Positions 1-9,284 of a stretch of DNA of 64,000 nucleotides are shown here, piece after piece. The first letter of the stretch is position 1. Each line of letters opens with the position of its first letter. This stretch comes from CAWFYI01 sp963820105. Its GTDB lineage: Bacteria > Patescibacteriota > Saccharimonadia > Saccharimonadales > UBA4665. The DNA is taken from NCBI GenBank assembly GCA_963820105.1, contig CAWFYI010000001.1, positions 248,001 through 312,000 of the forward strand, given 5' to 3'. The notes below the pieces were generated by a model. That model was not told the origin of the DNA. It saw nothing but the letters and a program-made list of their open reading frames with translations, and did no database searches. The translations under genes were made by a program, and so were the position numbers.

Positions 1-244
1 AAAACCGCTGACATACCGTATGAGTTACTGCTGGCTGAAGTCTTAGGTTCCGGGAAGCAAGCCGGAATTTGTCGACAAGCCGGTCCATAGGATATTAAAG
101 CGCTTCGGATACAAATCAAAATCCGAAAACGTAAAGAATACGCATTCAGAGTGGTTCGAGATTGATTTACGGACTGCCCAAAACGCCATACAAGCTGCAA
201 GAGAAGGACGCAGCGCTCTTAGGACGTCAGAAAAAGTTGTTGAA
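1..244 (+). pseudogene. GIY-YIG (T5orf172/MUG113-like) domain fragment, out of frame with the helicase gene
   Basis: Coding-like sequence runs directly into the helicase gene without a stop. From about position 47 the helicase frame is open and reads VDKPVHRILKRFGY (around 80-120), then SEWFEID (around 150), ending AAREGRSALRTSEKVVEV. That pattern resembles the C-terminal end of T5orf172/MUG113 GIY-YIG-type domains often fused to helicase-type restriction enzymes. The preceding 45 bases read IPYELLLAEV in another frame, so a single-base shift lies near position 46 and the gene probably starts upstream of the window. Either the fusion protein has lost its N-terminus or the assembly has a one-base error here. 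The domain name is from memory of the family. Confidence 0.45.
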
Positions 245-3200
245 GTGTCCAGTTTTGAGTTTCGCCCCAGCCAGCTGGACGCTATAGCCAAAACCACCAA
301 AGTCCTAAAACAAGGCAGGAAACACTTCCTGTGGAATGCCAAAATGCGATTTGGTAAAACATCAGCCGCTATGCAAGTCGCTAAAGAGAACAATATGCAA
401 AAGGTGCTGATAGTCACACACCGTCCGAGTGTGAGCACCGATTGGTACAACGATTTCAACATAGTCTTTGGCGGTACTGATTATGAATATTCATCTAAAA
501 CTAAGGGCGAAAACCTCAAAAAACGCCTAGGTGACAACAAGCCCTTTGTTTATTTTGCCTCGTTGCAAGACCTACGCCTCTCTGAGGTCGTCGTATCAGA
601 CGGTAGCTCTGGATCAAAAGCCAAAGGCTTCAAGAAAAATGACAAAATTTTCGATACAACATGGGATATGCTCATTGTTGATGAGGCGCACGAAGGTACA
701 CAGAGCAATCTAGGCGACACTACATTAACCAAAATTCCGGCGAATTTTACGCTTGAGCTTTCCGGTACGCCATTCAATATCTTGCACAAGCGTGAAGAGG
801 ATGAAGTTTACACTTGGGACTACGTCATGGAGCAGTACGAGAAGCTTCACTGGGACGAGAATCACCCTGGTGTGCCAAATCCTTACGCTGAACTGCCATC
901 GCTGGCGATGTTTACTTACTACATAGATAAATTTGGAAGCCACATTGGTGACATGGGAGGTTTCACAGATGAGCTAGATGGTGCATTCAAATTTCATGAG
1001 TTCTTCCGTGTTGAGAAAGATAGCGAAGGCAATGATGCAGCAAAATTTGTACACGAGGGCATGGTCAATAAGTTCCTAGACCTCCTTGTCAATGATAAGT
1101 TATCGACGAAGTTCCCGTATGCTAGCGAAGAATACCGCAATTACAACAAGCATTCGCTCTGGCTCCTGCCCAACCGAACAAAAGTCATTGAAGCTATGGA
1201 AAAACTCCTGCGCAATCATTCGATACTCGGCAAATTTGGTATTGTTAACATTTCAGGCGATGCAAAAGCAGATGATGAAGCCGACAGTGATGCCAAGCAA
1301 CGCGTAACAAACGCAATCAAAAACAATGAATACAGCATTACGCTAACTGGCCAAAGACTAACTACCGGCGCGTCGATTCCAGAGTGGACAGCAGTATTCA
1401 TGATGTCAGATACCAGTTCGGCTACAACCTACTTGCAGACTGCATTCCGCTGCCAAACGCCGGCAAAAATTGACGGCAAGCTCAAGACCCAAGGCTACGT
1501 ATTCGATTTTGCACCGGATCGCACACTCAAGCTCGTAGCTGAGGCTATCGAACTGAATCACAAATCCGGCAAGGTAAATACGCCCGAGCAACGCCAAGCC
1601 ATGGGCAAGTTTTTGAATTTTTGCCCGATACTTTCAGCTGATGACGGTACCATGAAGCCATATGATGTTGGCAAGATGCTCCTACAGCTCAAAAAAGCCA
1701 TTATTGAGCGCGTCAGTCGTAATGGTTTTGATGACCCGAAGCTCTACAACGATGAGTTACTTCAACTCAATGAGCTCGAAATAAATAAATTCAACGACCT
1801 TCGTGATATCGTCGGCTCAAGCAGCACCGAGCGTACAAACGAGATCAAAGTGAACGAGCTTGGCATGGATAATTTGCAGACAGAAAAAGCCGAAGAAATT
1901 GAGCGCAAGAAAAAACAAACGAAGGAGCTGAATGAAAAAGAAAAAGAGGCCCTCCAAAGACTCAGAGAAGCTCGCAAACAAAAGAAGAGTGCCATCAGCA
2001 TACTAAGGGCGGTTAGTATCCGCATGCCAATGCTCGTCTACGGCGCAAACGTATCCATACGCGAAGATATCACGCTCGACAGATTTATTAACCTTGTGGA
2101 CGATGAGTCATGGGTGGAGTTCATGCCAGTTGGCCTTACTAAAGAGACATTTAGAGAATTTACTAAATATTACGACGAGGAAGTCTTCCGCGGTGTCGCT
2201 CACAGTATCCGCGCCAAAGCATTTGACTACGACGAGCTACCACCAACCGAACGCATACAGGCAATAGCAGAGATATTCCGTACGTTCAAAAACCCTGACA
2301 AAGAAACGGTTCTTACACCTTGGAACGTGGTAAATATGCAGATAAGCACGACTCTGGGCGGCTACGATTTTCGTAATGGAGTAATTGGCAAGACAGGTAA
2401 ACCGGAGTGGGTTGGCCGCGGCGAAACATCGCAGATATGGTCAAGAGACGACACTACAATACTCGAAATCAACTCCAAATCTGGCTTATATCCACTCCTA
2501 GCAGCGTATAACATCTATTCTCGTCAGCTTATAAAGCACAAACAATCAGAAAACAACATACATAAAAAACTTTGGAATGAAGTGCTCTCAAAAAACATCT
2601 ATGTACTCTGCAAAAGCCCGATGGCGGTTACTATCACTCAGCGTACCTTGGCCGGGTATTCTAAGGCCAGCGCCAATATCGTCTATATAAAAGACCTTGT
2701 ACAGAAACTTCGCGGGCAAGATAAATATACGGGGTATAATTTTAGGGAGGAATTAGCCGATGAATTCGGAACAGAGGGGAGAAAAGTGAAGTTTACAGCC
2801 GTCGTAGGTAATCCGCCATATCAGATTAATACTGGTACGAATTTTGCTACCCCGGTCTATCATTTATTCTTCGAAGCAGCTAAGAGCTTGTCCCCTGATT
2901 ACGTTACGCTCATTCATCCAGCACGGTTCTTATTCAATGCAGGCGCCACACCTAAAGATTGGAACGAGCAGATGCTGAACGATCCACATATGTCCGTACC
3001 AGTCTATGAGCCAAATTCGCAAGAAATATTCTCTGGCGTTGATATAAAGGGCGGTGTATGTATTACATTTTGGGATAAGAATCAAACAGACGGCGGATTG
3101 GGCGGATCCTTCATCGCGTACGAAGAACTACGAACTATTCTTGCAAAAACAAAGACAGGCGGGTTTTATAAAATCGTTGGCCCTAGGGGTGAAACAAAAT

Positions 3201-3772
3201 TAACACTCGCACTAGACAAAAAGTATCCAAATGATTTACGAATTGCACCGAATTATTTCGAAAGGTTCCCGGAGGTTTTCGTAGACTCGCCAGACGATTC
3301 TCATACAATTAAGATTATTGGCTTGGAAAAGGGTAATAAACGTACCGAACGCTATGTTGACAGCAGCATAGTTACTGATCCGAAGCTGAATAAATGGAAA
3401 GTATTTTTACCAAAATCAAACGGTAGTGGTGCAATTGGTGAAGTAATGAGCACACCGCTTACAGGAGAACCCCTTACGGGGTGTACTTACTCGTTTCTTC
3501 AGATCGGCTCGTTTGATAACAAAGTCGAAGCCGAAAACTGCATGAAGTACATAAAGACTAAATTTTGCCGCACCATGCTGGGCACGCTCAAAGTCACTCA
3601 GGATAACTCTAAGAGTACTTGGCGGAACGTACCGTTGCAAGATTTCACCACCGATTCTGACATCAGCTGGTCACAGTCAATCGCTGACATCGACAAACAG
3701 CTATACGCCAAATACAGCCTAGATGAAAAAGAGGTTGAATTTATCGAGACACGAGTCAAGGCTATGGAGTAG
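245..3772 (+). CDS. Superfamily II helicase fused to an Eco57I-type N6-adenine DNA methyltransferase (restriction enzyme-like)
   Basis: The open frame encodes 1,175 residues from a GTG at 245, but the same frame is open for about 200 nt upstream, so this is probably an internal start. N-terminal half: a helicase with a Walker A-like MRFGKT (about residues 34-39) and VDEAHEG (about residue 145). A Lys/Glu-rich coiled coil lies near residues 540-580. C-terminal half: a methyltransferase with a degenerate motif I (ILEINSKSG, about 740) and catalytic motif IV NPPY (about residue 856), the class that methylates adenine N6. Such one-chain proteins act as ATP-dependent restriction-modification enzymes. 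The partner subunit follows after 3 nt. AT content is higher than in the housekeeping genes, which suggests an acquired defence island. With the neighbour broken and the N-terminus shifted, the system may be inactive. Confidence 0.85.
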   Translation: MSSFEFRPSQLDAIAKTTKVLKQGRKHFLWNAKMRFGKTSAAMQVAKENNMQKVLIVTHRPSVSTDWYNDFNIVFGGTDYEYSSKTKGENLKKRLGDNKPFVYFASLQDLRLSEVVVSDGSSGSKAKGFKKNDKIFDTTWDMLIVDEAHEGTQSNLGDTTLTKIPANFTLELSGTPFNILHKREEDEVYTWDYVMEQYEKLHWDENHPGVPNPYAELPSLAMFTYYIDKFGSHIGDMGGFTDELDGAFKFHEFFRVEKDSEGNDAAKFVHEGMVNKFLDLLVNDKLSTKFPYASEEYRNYNKHSLWLLPNRTKVIEAMEKLLRNHSILGKFGIVNISGDAKADDEADSDAKQRVTNAIKNNEYSITLTGQRLTTGASIPEWTAVFMMSDTSSATTYLQTAFRCQTPAKIDGKLKTQGYVFDFAPDRTLKLVAEAIELNHKSGKVNTPEQRQAMGKFLNFCPILSADDGTMKPYDVGKMLLQLKKAIIERVSRNGFDDPKLYNDELLQLNELEINKFNDLRDIVGSSSTERTNEIKVNELGMDNLQTEKAEEIERKKKQTKELNEKEKEALQRLREARKQKKSAISILRAVSIRMPMLVYGANVSIREDITLDRFINLVDDESWVEFMPVGLTKETFREFTKYYDEEVFRGVAHSIRAKAFDYDELPPTERIQAIAEIFRTFKNPDKETVLTPWNVVNMQISTTLGGYDFRNGVIGKTGKPEWVGRGETSQIWSRDDTTILEINSKSGLYPLLAAYNIYSRQLIKHKQSENNIHKKLWNEVLSKNIYVLCKSPMAVTITQRTLAGYSKASANIVYIKDLVQKLRGQDKYTGYNFREELADEFGTEGRKVKFTAVVGNPPYQINTGTNFATPVYHLFFEAAKSLSPDYVTLIHPARFLFNAGATPKDWNEQMLNDPHMSVPVYEPNSQEIFSGVDIKGGVCITFWDKNQTDGGLGGSFIAYEELRTILAKTKTGGFYKIVGPRGETKLTLALDKKYPNDLRIAPNYFERFPEVFVDSPDDSHTIKIIGLEKGNKRTERYVDSSIVTDPKLNKWKVFLPKSNGSGAIGEVMSTPLTGEPLTGCTYSFLQIGSFDNKVEAENCMKYIKTKFCRTMLGTLKVTQDNSKSTWRNVPLQDFTTDSDISWSQSIADIDKQLYAKYSLDEKEVEFIETRVKAME

Positions 3773-3775
3773 CCA

Positions 3776-4752
3776 ATGGCTCCACGTATAGATATCGACA
3801 TTTTAGAAAACGTACTGCGCCGCAAGGGTGACTTGCTCGATATTCTGCTTATCGATCGTACAACCAAGAAAAATATCATCTGGGCGACGGATTCATATGC
3901 CAACCTTGGTAAAGAATTTGCACCAAAAAAGCGCATAATGCCGGATCTAGTCACTGGAGTATACGGCAAACTTATCCAGCCTCGCGCTGCCAAAAGTCTA
4001 GCCGAACAGCGTCAACGCACCAAATATAAAGCCGAAGTCTTCACACCGCTTCGCATAATACGTAGGATGAACGGTATTATTGACCAATCGGCAGGGGTAA
4101 TCTCCCAGAAGGTCACACCTGGCAGGGTTACGTATCTGAATTACGACTTGAGATAACATGCGGTGAAGCACCATTTATCGTCAGCCGCTACAATCCAACC
4201 GCACATACGGGCAAAATCATAAAGTTAGAAAACCGTGTCGGTTTTCTGGACCAAAAGCTCCGTGTTGTATCGCACTACTGTCACAAACCAAAAGAATGGC
4301 TAAATTGGGCGAAAATTGCCTTCCAGAGCTCCTACGGGTACGAGTGGCAGGGGGATAATATACTAATCGCACGCGAAAACTTGCTATATACACTCATCGA
4401 CCACTACAAAGGCAAGTTTGCCCGTCAACCGTCGCTCGCCATACAGCGAGAATTTGCCGAAATCATCAGCTGGAACATCTTTCAAATGGACGGCATTAAA
4501 TACGTCGTACCTATGAGCTGTAGGCATGAAAAGAAGGTGATTCCCGGCGACTTAACGCTATTTTACGAAGAACCTGATACGGTTGAAGAATATGAATGCA
4601 AGGGATGCAAATATAATTATCCCACGAAGCACAATGGTAGGTATGTAAAGATAATGAATTGGCATGAAGAGAAAACAGTGAAATTTATCGAGCTACACGC
4701 TAATAACTTACAACAGTTGCGTTTAGTGCCCGAGCAAGCGTTAAGACTCTAG
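3776..4752 (+). pseudogene. Restriction-modification partner subunit, frameshifted
   Basis: Two frames together resemble the second subunit (often called restriction endonuclease subunit M) that accompanies helicase-methylase fusions. Frame A, 3776 to about 4090, has NIIWATDSYANLG, LIQPRAAKS and a KAEVFTP motif. Frame B, from about 4084 to 4752, has LPEGHTWQGYV, RLEITCGEAPFIVSRY, QGDNILIARENLL and ISWNIFQMDG. Frame A runs into a stop at 4154-4156. The homologous stretch between KAEVFTP and TWQGYV looks shortened, so there may be a small deletion as well as the shift. The gene follows the helicase-methylase by 3 nt and would be co-transcribed. The order of parts is intact, so this is a recently damaged gene or an assembly error. 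Confidence 0.7.
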
Positions 4753-4774
4753 ATGAACAATAGGCAATCCTATG

Positions 4775-5308
4775 CTACTGCTCCATTGTAGTTTTCTTGC
4801 CGGAATCGAACTCAGCCGTTAGCCGGACGAACACATCACTTGGATGGATGTTGTTGTGGTCGAATGATATCTTGTCATTTTCGGGGTCAATAAATATCTG
4901 GGCCTTATCTTTAGCGCCGCGCCTACCCGCATAAACGACCAGCTGCTTACCCCGCTTCGTATCGTTGATGCGAGCCTCTACCCAATACTCATCATCCTTA
5001 ACTGGAGGTGTCGCTTTAGCTATGGGTACCTGATAACCATCAATATCTACGATATCGGCGTCCTTTAGATCTACTGACTTTAGCGTTGCTTCAAAGCGCC
5101 TTTGAAATGTCCAGTAATCATGATTAGGAATATCAAAACGTTTATCGTCATTAGGACACACTAGATATATATGATCCCCCGTCGATGGATTATTCTGAGG
5201 GTAGAGATTGTTGTAATTGTCCAAGATATCAAGCTCAATCCGGTGATCTGGGCAAAAAGCATAAGAGTTTTCATCCCAAAGTAAGTTATTCCAAAGTCTA
5301 AGTTTCAT
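4775..5308 (-). CDS. Hypothetical protein next to the restriction-modification locus
   Basis: Encodes 177 residues, not recognised. No signal peptide or membrane segment is visible. The protein is acidic, with Cys residues at about 19 and 51 and a C-terminal half (VEARINDTKRGKQLVVYAGR, then IFIDPENDKISFDHN) that looks like a beta-rich DNA- or ligand-binding domain. It converges on the broken partner subunit with a 22-nt gap. A TACAAT -10 box lies 6 nt before the ATG (5315-5320), so it has its own leaderless promoter and is not part of the R-M transcript. Position next to the R-M locus suggests a defence or accessory role, but the sequence does not show one. Confidence 0.65.
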   Translation of the reverse strand: MKLRLWNNLLWDENSYAFCPDHRIELDILDNYNNLYPQNNPSTGDHIYLVCPNDDKRFDIPNHDYWTFQRRFEATLKSVDLKDADIVDIDGYQVPIAKATPPVKDDEYWVEARINDTKRGKQLVVYAGRRGAKDKAQIFIDPENDKISFDHNNIHPSDVFVRLTAEFDSGKKTTMEQ

Positions 5309-5367
5309 ACTTTAATTGTATCATTACGTTTAAGGTGGTGGCCTCTCAACTGCTATAATTTCCACTG

Positions 5368-5751
5368 ATGAGCGGCTTTAGTTTTAAGATTGGGAAAAAG
5401 CTGGACTATGAGACGCTAGCTCGCACGGGTGTTATAAAAACGCCGCATGGCGCCATCAAGACCCCAGCCTTCATCGTGGTGGGGACGGCGGGGACGGTGA
5501 AGGCGATGACGCCGGAGCAGGTGAGGGGTGCGGGGGCGCAGGCTGTGCTGGCGAATGCTTATCATCTTTATCTTAGGCCGGGGCATAAGGTCGTGGAGCA
5601 GGCCGGGGGGCTGGGGAAGTTTATGAATTGGGACGGGCCGACGTTCACGGATAGCGGCGGGTTCCAGGTGCTGTCTTTGGGTTCCGGGTTCAAGAAGGTG
5701 ATCCAGAAGTTGCGAGAGCGATATATAATATCAATGAAGAAAGGCGGCTAG
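5368..5751 (+). pseudogene. tgt: Truncated tgt (N-terminal part) joined in frame to the tail of a DUF7718-like gene
   Basis: Residues 1-112 match the N-terminus of tRNA-guanine transglycosylase, including HGAIKTPAFIVVGTAGTVK and the active-site segment TDSGGFQVLSLG. The nucleophile region, zinc site and the rest are absent. After LGSGFKKVI the frame continues as QKLRERYIISMKKGG, which matches the last residues of the 110-residue gene at 9285-9617 (KQLRERYII). The ORF is therefore a deletion scar that fuses tgt to its former downstream neighbour. A TATAAT -10 lies 8 nt before ATG (5354-5359). The product cannot be a working transglycosylase; expression may serve only to transcribe the next gene, 2 nt downstream. 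Confidence 0.75.
5476..5702 (+). repeat. Direct repeat with 8111-8337 (tgt segment, about 95% identical)
   Basis: These 227 bases match 8111-8337 at a constant offset of 2,635 with 12 mismatches by my count. Most differences are synonymous; R/K and V/I are the visible amino-acid changes. Sequence on either side diverges much more, so the similarity is concentrated in the middle of the truncated gene. Confidence 0.85.
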
Positions 5752-5753
5752 AG

Positions 5754-6002
5754 ATGAGCGAAGATTTTGCCAAGAAGAGCATTGAGTTAATGGACGAGTT
5801 TGACGACTACATAGTCAAACACCCTGCCATGCATAAGAAGATTCCTAACCGGGCGTATATTGTCATTACCGTAAAAGGCGACGATGAGTTCAACGCCGCC
5901 AGTATTTCACTGATTCGCGACCCCAAACGTAAAAAGGTTATTGAAGCGCACAAGACCGATCATCGCTGGTATCTACGCCCGCTAAAGCACCAAGCCGCTT
6001 AA
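5754..6002 (+). CDS. Small DUF5647-like protein, copy 1
   Basis: Encodes 82 residues with a helical N-terminal half (SIELMDEFDDYIVKHP) and a basic C-terminal segment (RDPKRKKVIEAHKTDHRW). It is 51/82 identical by my count to the protein at 9614-9862. The character (EFDxYxxxHPxxxxKIPxxAxxV) recalls the DUF5647 family; function unknown. It follows the tgt scar by 2 nt with a gene-start context like that of copy 2. Copy 2 is coupled to a DUF7718-like gene, while here only the last codons of that partner remain, so the gene has persisted alone. Confidence 0.8.
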   Translation: MSEDFAKKSIELMDEFDDYIVKHPAMHKKIPNRAYIVITVKGDDEFNAASISLIRDPKRKKVIEAHKTDHRWYLRPLKHQAA

Positions 6003-6064
6003 AGTTATGGTTGAGCTGGATGGGCCGCGCGAGCGCGATCTGGCCGTGGTCAATCTATAGCCTT

Positions 6065-6101
6065 GGTCAGCAGCCAGTGGTCAGCAGCCAGTGGTCAGCA
6101 G
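6065..6101. repeat. 14-bp tandem repeat (about 2.6 copies) inside a hairpin
   Basis: The unit GGTCAGCAGCCAGT begins at 6065, 6079 and 6093 (partial). The block is flanked by CTTGGTC (6062-6068) and GACCAAG (6101-6107), a 7-bp inverted repeat. It lies at the 3' end of the minus-strand gene ending at 6095. A terminator role is possible but there is no T tract. Confidence 0.8.
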
Positions 6102-6838
6102 ACCAAGTGCGGGCGGTGCGCGCGTGCCAACAGGGGCCGGTGTGTCATCATGTCCGATTCAGCGTCTATTGCTATAGCGCCGACCACTTGCAGGGCCTCC
6201 GTGCGATTGACTACCGCGGTTTGCTCGCCAAGGCGCTCTTTATTCTGGTAGCCCGTGGTCATGGTGAAGTCAGGCTGGACCGGTGAAGGATCGCGGTTGG
6301 CCATGATGCGCTTGAACACGGTTTCGGGCTGGCCTATGGCGCCCAGGCAGATCATGCGGTAGGCATTCCATGAGTCGGGCAGGCCCCGTTCACTCATGCC
6401 GATCAGGCTCGCATGGCCCAACAGGTTTCGCTGACGGATACCGCTATAAGACAGCCCAAAAGATACTAGGGGCAGGTGAACTTCGTAGGGGATGTCGTGT
6501 CTGGAGCGGGGTACCCGTCCGCGGCTTGCTTCCGATAATTTTTGCGCCTCTGGGTCTTTGCAATCGTAGGCGCCCGTGCCCTGGCCCGGAGCCAGAGCCG
6601 TGACCGTAAGCGTGCCCAGGTGATTGCCGCGCCAGGTCACAGGTGATTCGCTGCGGCCGCTGTGATTCTCGCCCGGCGTTGCCGGCCTTAGATCGGCTGC
6701 CTGGTCAATGTCGAAACCCAGCTGAAGGTCGGCATGCCTATGGCTCCGGCCCAGCGTTCTGTCCGACTGCAGGGCTTGTAGCGTTTCCGCGACCGCCTCT
6801 TCGACGCGGGCTGCCCCGACTTCTTCCACTGATATCAT
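6095..6838 (-). CDS. Hypothetical protein, 247 residues
   Basis: Not recognised. The sequence is polar with no signal peptide or membrane segment and contains long stretches that look flexible. Composition (Arg-, Ala-, Glu-rich) resembles the other lineage-style orphans here at 26431-27696 and 41232-42428. The stop codon falls inside the 14-bp tandem repeat, so the last few codons may have been added or changed by repeat expansion. A TATCCT box sits about 9 nt before ATG, fitting the leaderless pattern. It belongs to a minus-strand group of three genes between the two tgt copies. Confidence 0.6.
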   Translation of the reverse strand: MISVEEVGAARVEEAVAETLQALQSDRTLGRSHRHADLQLGFDIDQAADLRPATPGENHSGRSESPVTWRGNHLGTLTVTALAPGQGTGAYDCKDPEAQKLSEASRGRVPRSRHDIPYEVHLPLVSFGLSYSGIRQRNLLGHASLIGMSERGLPDSWNAYRMICLGAIGQPETVFKRIMANRDPSPVQPDFTMTTGYQNKERLGEQTAVVNRTEALQVVGAIAIDAESDMMTHRPLLARAHRPHLVC

Positions 6839-6888
6839 TAGAGAAGTAGGATAACATAAAACCCCAGGTCTGTAAAGACTACGGTGCC

Positions 6889-7491
6889 TTACTGGCAGCC
6901 AACCCGGTCGCCGTTGCCGTCCAGGCCGTAGTGGTCCGTACCTACCACGTAGACCGGGCCTTGCACGTAGTATGGGCCGTTGCCGCTGCCGCCGGCGCAG
7001 TCCACATCCGACGGATAGACGTTCGGCACGCAGGCGCCAGTGTAGTTCGGGTCGCAGTTTGGTTTTTGGGCCTGCTGTTGGGCTACATATGTACCGACAG
7101 CGGTGACCTGCGTGACCGGCTGTTGGGTAACGTCGTTGCTGATAAGCTCTTTCTTGGTCTGTTCGCCGTTTTCGTAAGTTAGCTTGTAGGTGAGGGTCCT
7201 GGTGCCGTTCACGCCTTGGGTTCTGATTTCCGTCTTTCCCTTGGCTAAGTTGGAGTCATCTACAGTCGTACTGCCGAACGCTATATCCTGGGTTTCCGTG
7301 ACTGTCTTGGTGGTGATCTTCGGCTTGGACTCTGACTTGGCGTGGCTTTTGTCACTGGCCGGAGCGACGTTCAGATTTTTTTGGTCCTGGCCGCTGCTCG
7401 TCGCCAGGGCCAGCAGTATCAGCACCGCTACCACCAGCAATATCCTCTCCGGCTTATTCAGACGCTTTAACCACCCGGCGAATTTCTTCAT
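6889..7491 (-). CDS. Membrane-anchored surface protein with G5 and Excalibur-like domains
   Basis: Encodes 200 residues. A basic N-terminus is followed by one hydrophobic segment (residues about 17-32, ILLVVAVLILLALA), i.e. a signal anchor. A G5 domain (about 60-135; TKTVTETQDIAFG, then GVNGTRTLTYKLTYENGE) is typical of cell-wall proteins that bind glycans, as in Rpf-type factors. The C-terminus DGNGDRVGCQ is an Excalibur-like calcium-binding motif, with further Cys residues about 145-165. It should sit outside the membrane, bound to peptidoglycan. AGGAGAG lies about 7 nt before ATG, so unlike many neighbours it uses a Shine-Dalgarno. It is cargo between the two tgt copies. Confidence 0.8.
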   Translation of the reverse strand: MKKFAGWLKRLNKPERILLVVAVLILLALATSSGQDQKNLNVAPASDKSHAKSESKPKITTKTVTETQDIAFGSTTVDDSNLAKGKTEIRTQGVNGTRTLTYKLTYENGEQTKKELISNDVTQQPVTQVTAVGTYVAQQQAQKPNCDPNYTGACVPNVYPSDVDCAGGSGNGPYYVQGPVYVVGTDHYGLDGNGDRVGCQ

Positions 7492-7539
7492 GGCCGCTCT
7501 CCTCTAAGCCGCCATATACTACAACCCTATTATTAAATC

Positions 7540-7935
7540 TTAATTAAATGAGGCAGCCGAGGGTGGGTCGATGGGAAGCGTTTCCATGTACGGGCGCGCC
7601 GCCGTCTCGCCTATGTTCCTGACGGCCATCACCACTTTATTGTTATTTTCCGGTCCGATAAGTACTTCCGTATGTGGCTGATCGCCCGGCTTGAGTTCAG
7701 CAACGTCCGCGTGATGTTCAATGTAGGGGGCGGGCTGGCCCTCTTCCCTGACCCTGGGTGTGGCGCTGCCGCTGAAGATGTGCACCCCTGCCGCGCGCAC
7801 CAGGACGAAGGTTTCGTAGCCGGAGCCATCACCATAGCCCGCCACGTAGAATGTCGCGCCTTCTTCCACTATCCGGGCCTGCAGGCCCATCGGTTCATCC
7901 CCCTCTATTGAAAAGTGGTACACTTCGGCAGCCAT
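7540..7935 (-). CDS. Hypothetical protein, 131 residues
   Basis: Not recognised. Predicted beta-rich with alternating hydrophobic residues (ATFYVAGYGDGSGYETFVLV) and a C-terminal Pro-rich tail; no membrane segment. The general layout resembles the orphans at 17374 and 18259, which also end with a strand-rich segment and an acidic or Pro-containing tail, but I cannot show homology. TATAAT lies 8 nt before ATG (7944-7949), with a fair -35 16 nt further out, so transcription is leaderless and divergent from the tgt copy at 8000. Confidence 0.65.
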   Translation of the reverse strand: MAAEVYHFSIEGDEPMGLQARIVEEGATFYVAGYGDGSGYETFVLVRAAGVHIFSGSATPRVREEGQPAPYIEHHADVAELKPGDQPHTEVLIGPENNNKVVMAVRNIGETAARPYMETLPIDPPSAASFN

Positions 7936-7999
7936 ATTCTTTAATTATAACATGATAGCGCTAAATGTAAATTAATAGGTTTGCTATACTTTACATCTG

Positions 8000-9190
8000 A
8001 TGAGCAAAGGATTTGGTTTTAAGATTGGTAAGGAGTTCGGGCGCGGCACGCTGGCGCGTACGGGCACTGTAATTACACCCCACGGATCTATCAAGACTCC
8101 GGCCTTTATTGTGGTGGGGACGGCGGGGACGGTGAAGGCGATGACGCCGGAGCAGGTGAAGGGCGCGGGGGCGCAGGCTGTGCTGGCGAATGCTTATCAT
8201 CTCTATTTAAGGCCGGGCCACAAGATTGTGGAGCAGGCCGGGGGGCTGGGGAAGTTTATGAATTGGGACGGGCCGACGTTCACGGATAGCGGCGGCTTCC
8301 AGGTGCTGTCTTTGGGCTCCGGGTTTAAGAAGGTGATTGATATGAAGGGCCGAGGTGCCGCTGGCCGATCCGAAGGAGCGGCTGGCGTTGGTCGATGATG
8401 AGGGCGTGACGTTTTACTCGCACCTGGACGGGTCGCGGCACCGCTTCACGCCGGAGCTGTCCATGCGGATCCAGCACGCCGTAGGGGCTGATGTTATGTT
8501 CGCGTTCGATGAGCTGACTTCGCTGGTGGATCCTTATGAATACCAGCGGCAGGCCGTGGAGAGGACGGAGGCCTGGGCCGATCGCTGTTTGGCCGAGCTT
8601 GGCTAAGTTGCGTTCCGCTCATCCCTCGCGGCCGTACCAGGCGCTGTTCGCGGTGGTGCAGGGCGCGCAGTACGAGGATTTGCGGCGGTCTACTTCCCGG
8701 CATCTGGGCGCCATGGATGGGTTTGATGGGTTTGGGATCGGCGGGGCGATAGAGAAAGACAAGCTAGGTGACATCGTGCGCTGGGTCAACGAGGAACTGC
8801 CGACCGATAAGCCCAAGCACATGCTGGGGATTAGTGAGCCGGATGACATCTTCGCGGCTATAGAGAACGGGGTCGATACCTTCGACTGCGTGTCGCCGAC
8901 CCGGGTCGGCCGGAACGGCTCGTTCTATACCTACGAAGGGCGCAAGAATATCGGCGTCGCCAAGTACGCGCGGGACTTCTCGCCGTTAGTTGCTGATTGT
9001 TCTTGCTACACCTGCTCCAATTATTCGCGGGCCTATCTGCGCCACCTGTAAAAGGCCAAAGAGATCCTGGGCATGACGTTGTTGTCGATTCATAACGAGC
9101 ATTTCATAATCAAGCTGGTCGATGATATCCGCCTGAGCATCGAGGACGGCAGTTTTATGAAGTTTAAGAAGTCCTGGCTGAGCGCGCTAC
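8000..9190 (+). pseudogene. tgt: tRNA-guanine transglycosylase, inactivated by two frameshifts and a stop
   Basis: The pieces cover almost the whole enzyme that inserts queuine or preQ1 at wobble position 34 of GUN tRNAs. Frame 1 (8000 to about 8350) has TDSGGFQVLSLG. A one-base insertion near 8350 moves the frame to ADPKERLALVDDEG through AWADRCLAEL. A second insertion near 8598 moves it to AHPSRPYQALFAVVQG and the nucleophile segment DTFDCVSPTR. Zinc-site cysteines follow (CSCYTC). A TAA at 9049-9051 replaces the expected Phe in YLRHLFKAKEILG, after which the same frame continues to about 9190. The catalytic residues are preserved, so decay is recent or the insertions are sequencing errors; the in-frame stop argues for real decay. 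TATACT lies 9 nt before ATG. Confidence 0.85.
8111..8337 (+). repeat. Direct repeat with 5476-5702 (tgt segment)
   Basis: Partner of the 227-bp repeat in the upstream tgt fragment; 12 mismatches by my count. The match stops abruptly after the codons for FKKV, exactly where the upstream copy is joined to the DUF7718-like tail. Confidence 0.85.
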
Positions 9191-9284
9191 TACTAGTTCA
9201 TAGTCACTCGGACAATTTCCGCGTAGTTAATCTTTTCTTAATCTTTGGTTGGTACACTTGGCGCGGGTGGAGTCAGGAGTCTGA

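Noticed and set aside
6065..6107. CRISPR-like repeat
   Set aside because: The 14-bp units are contiguous without spacers; it is a simple tandem repeat.
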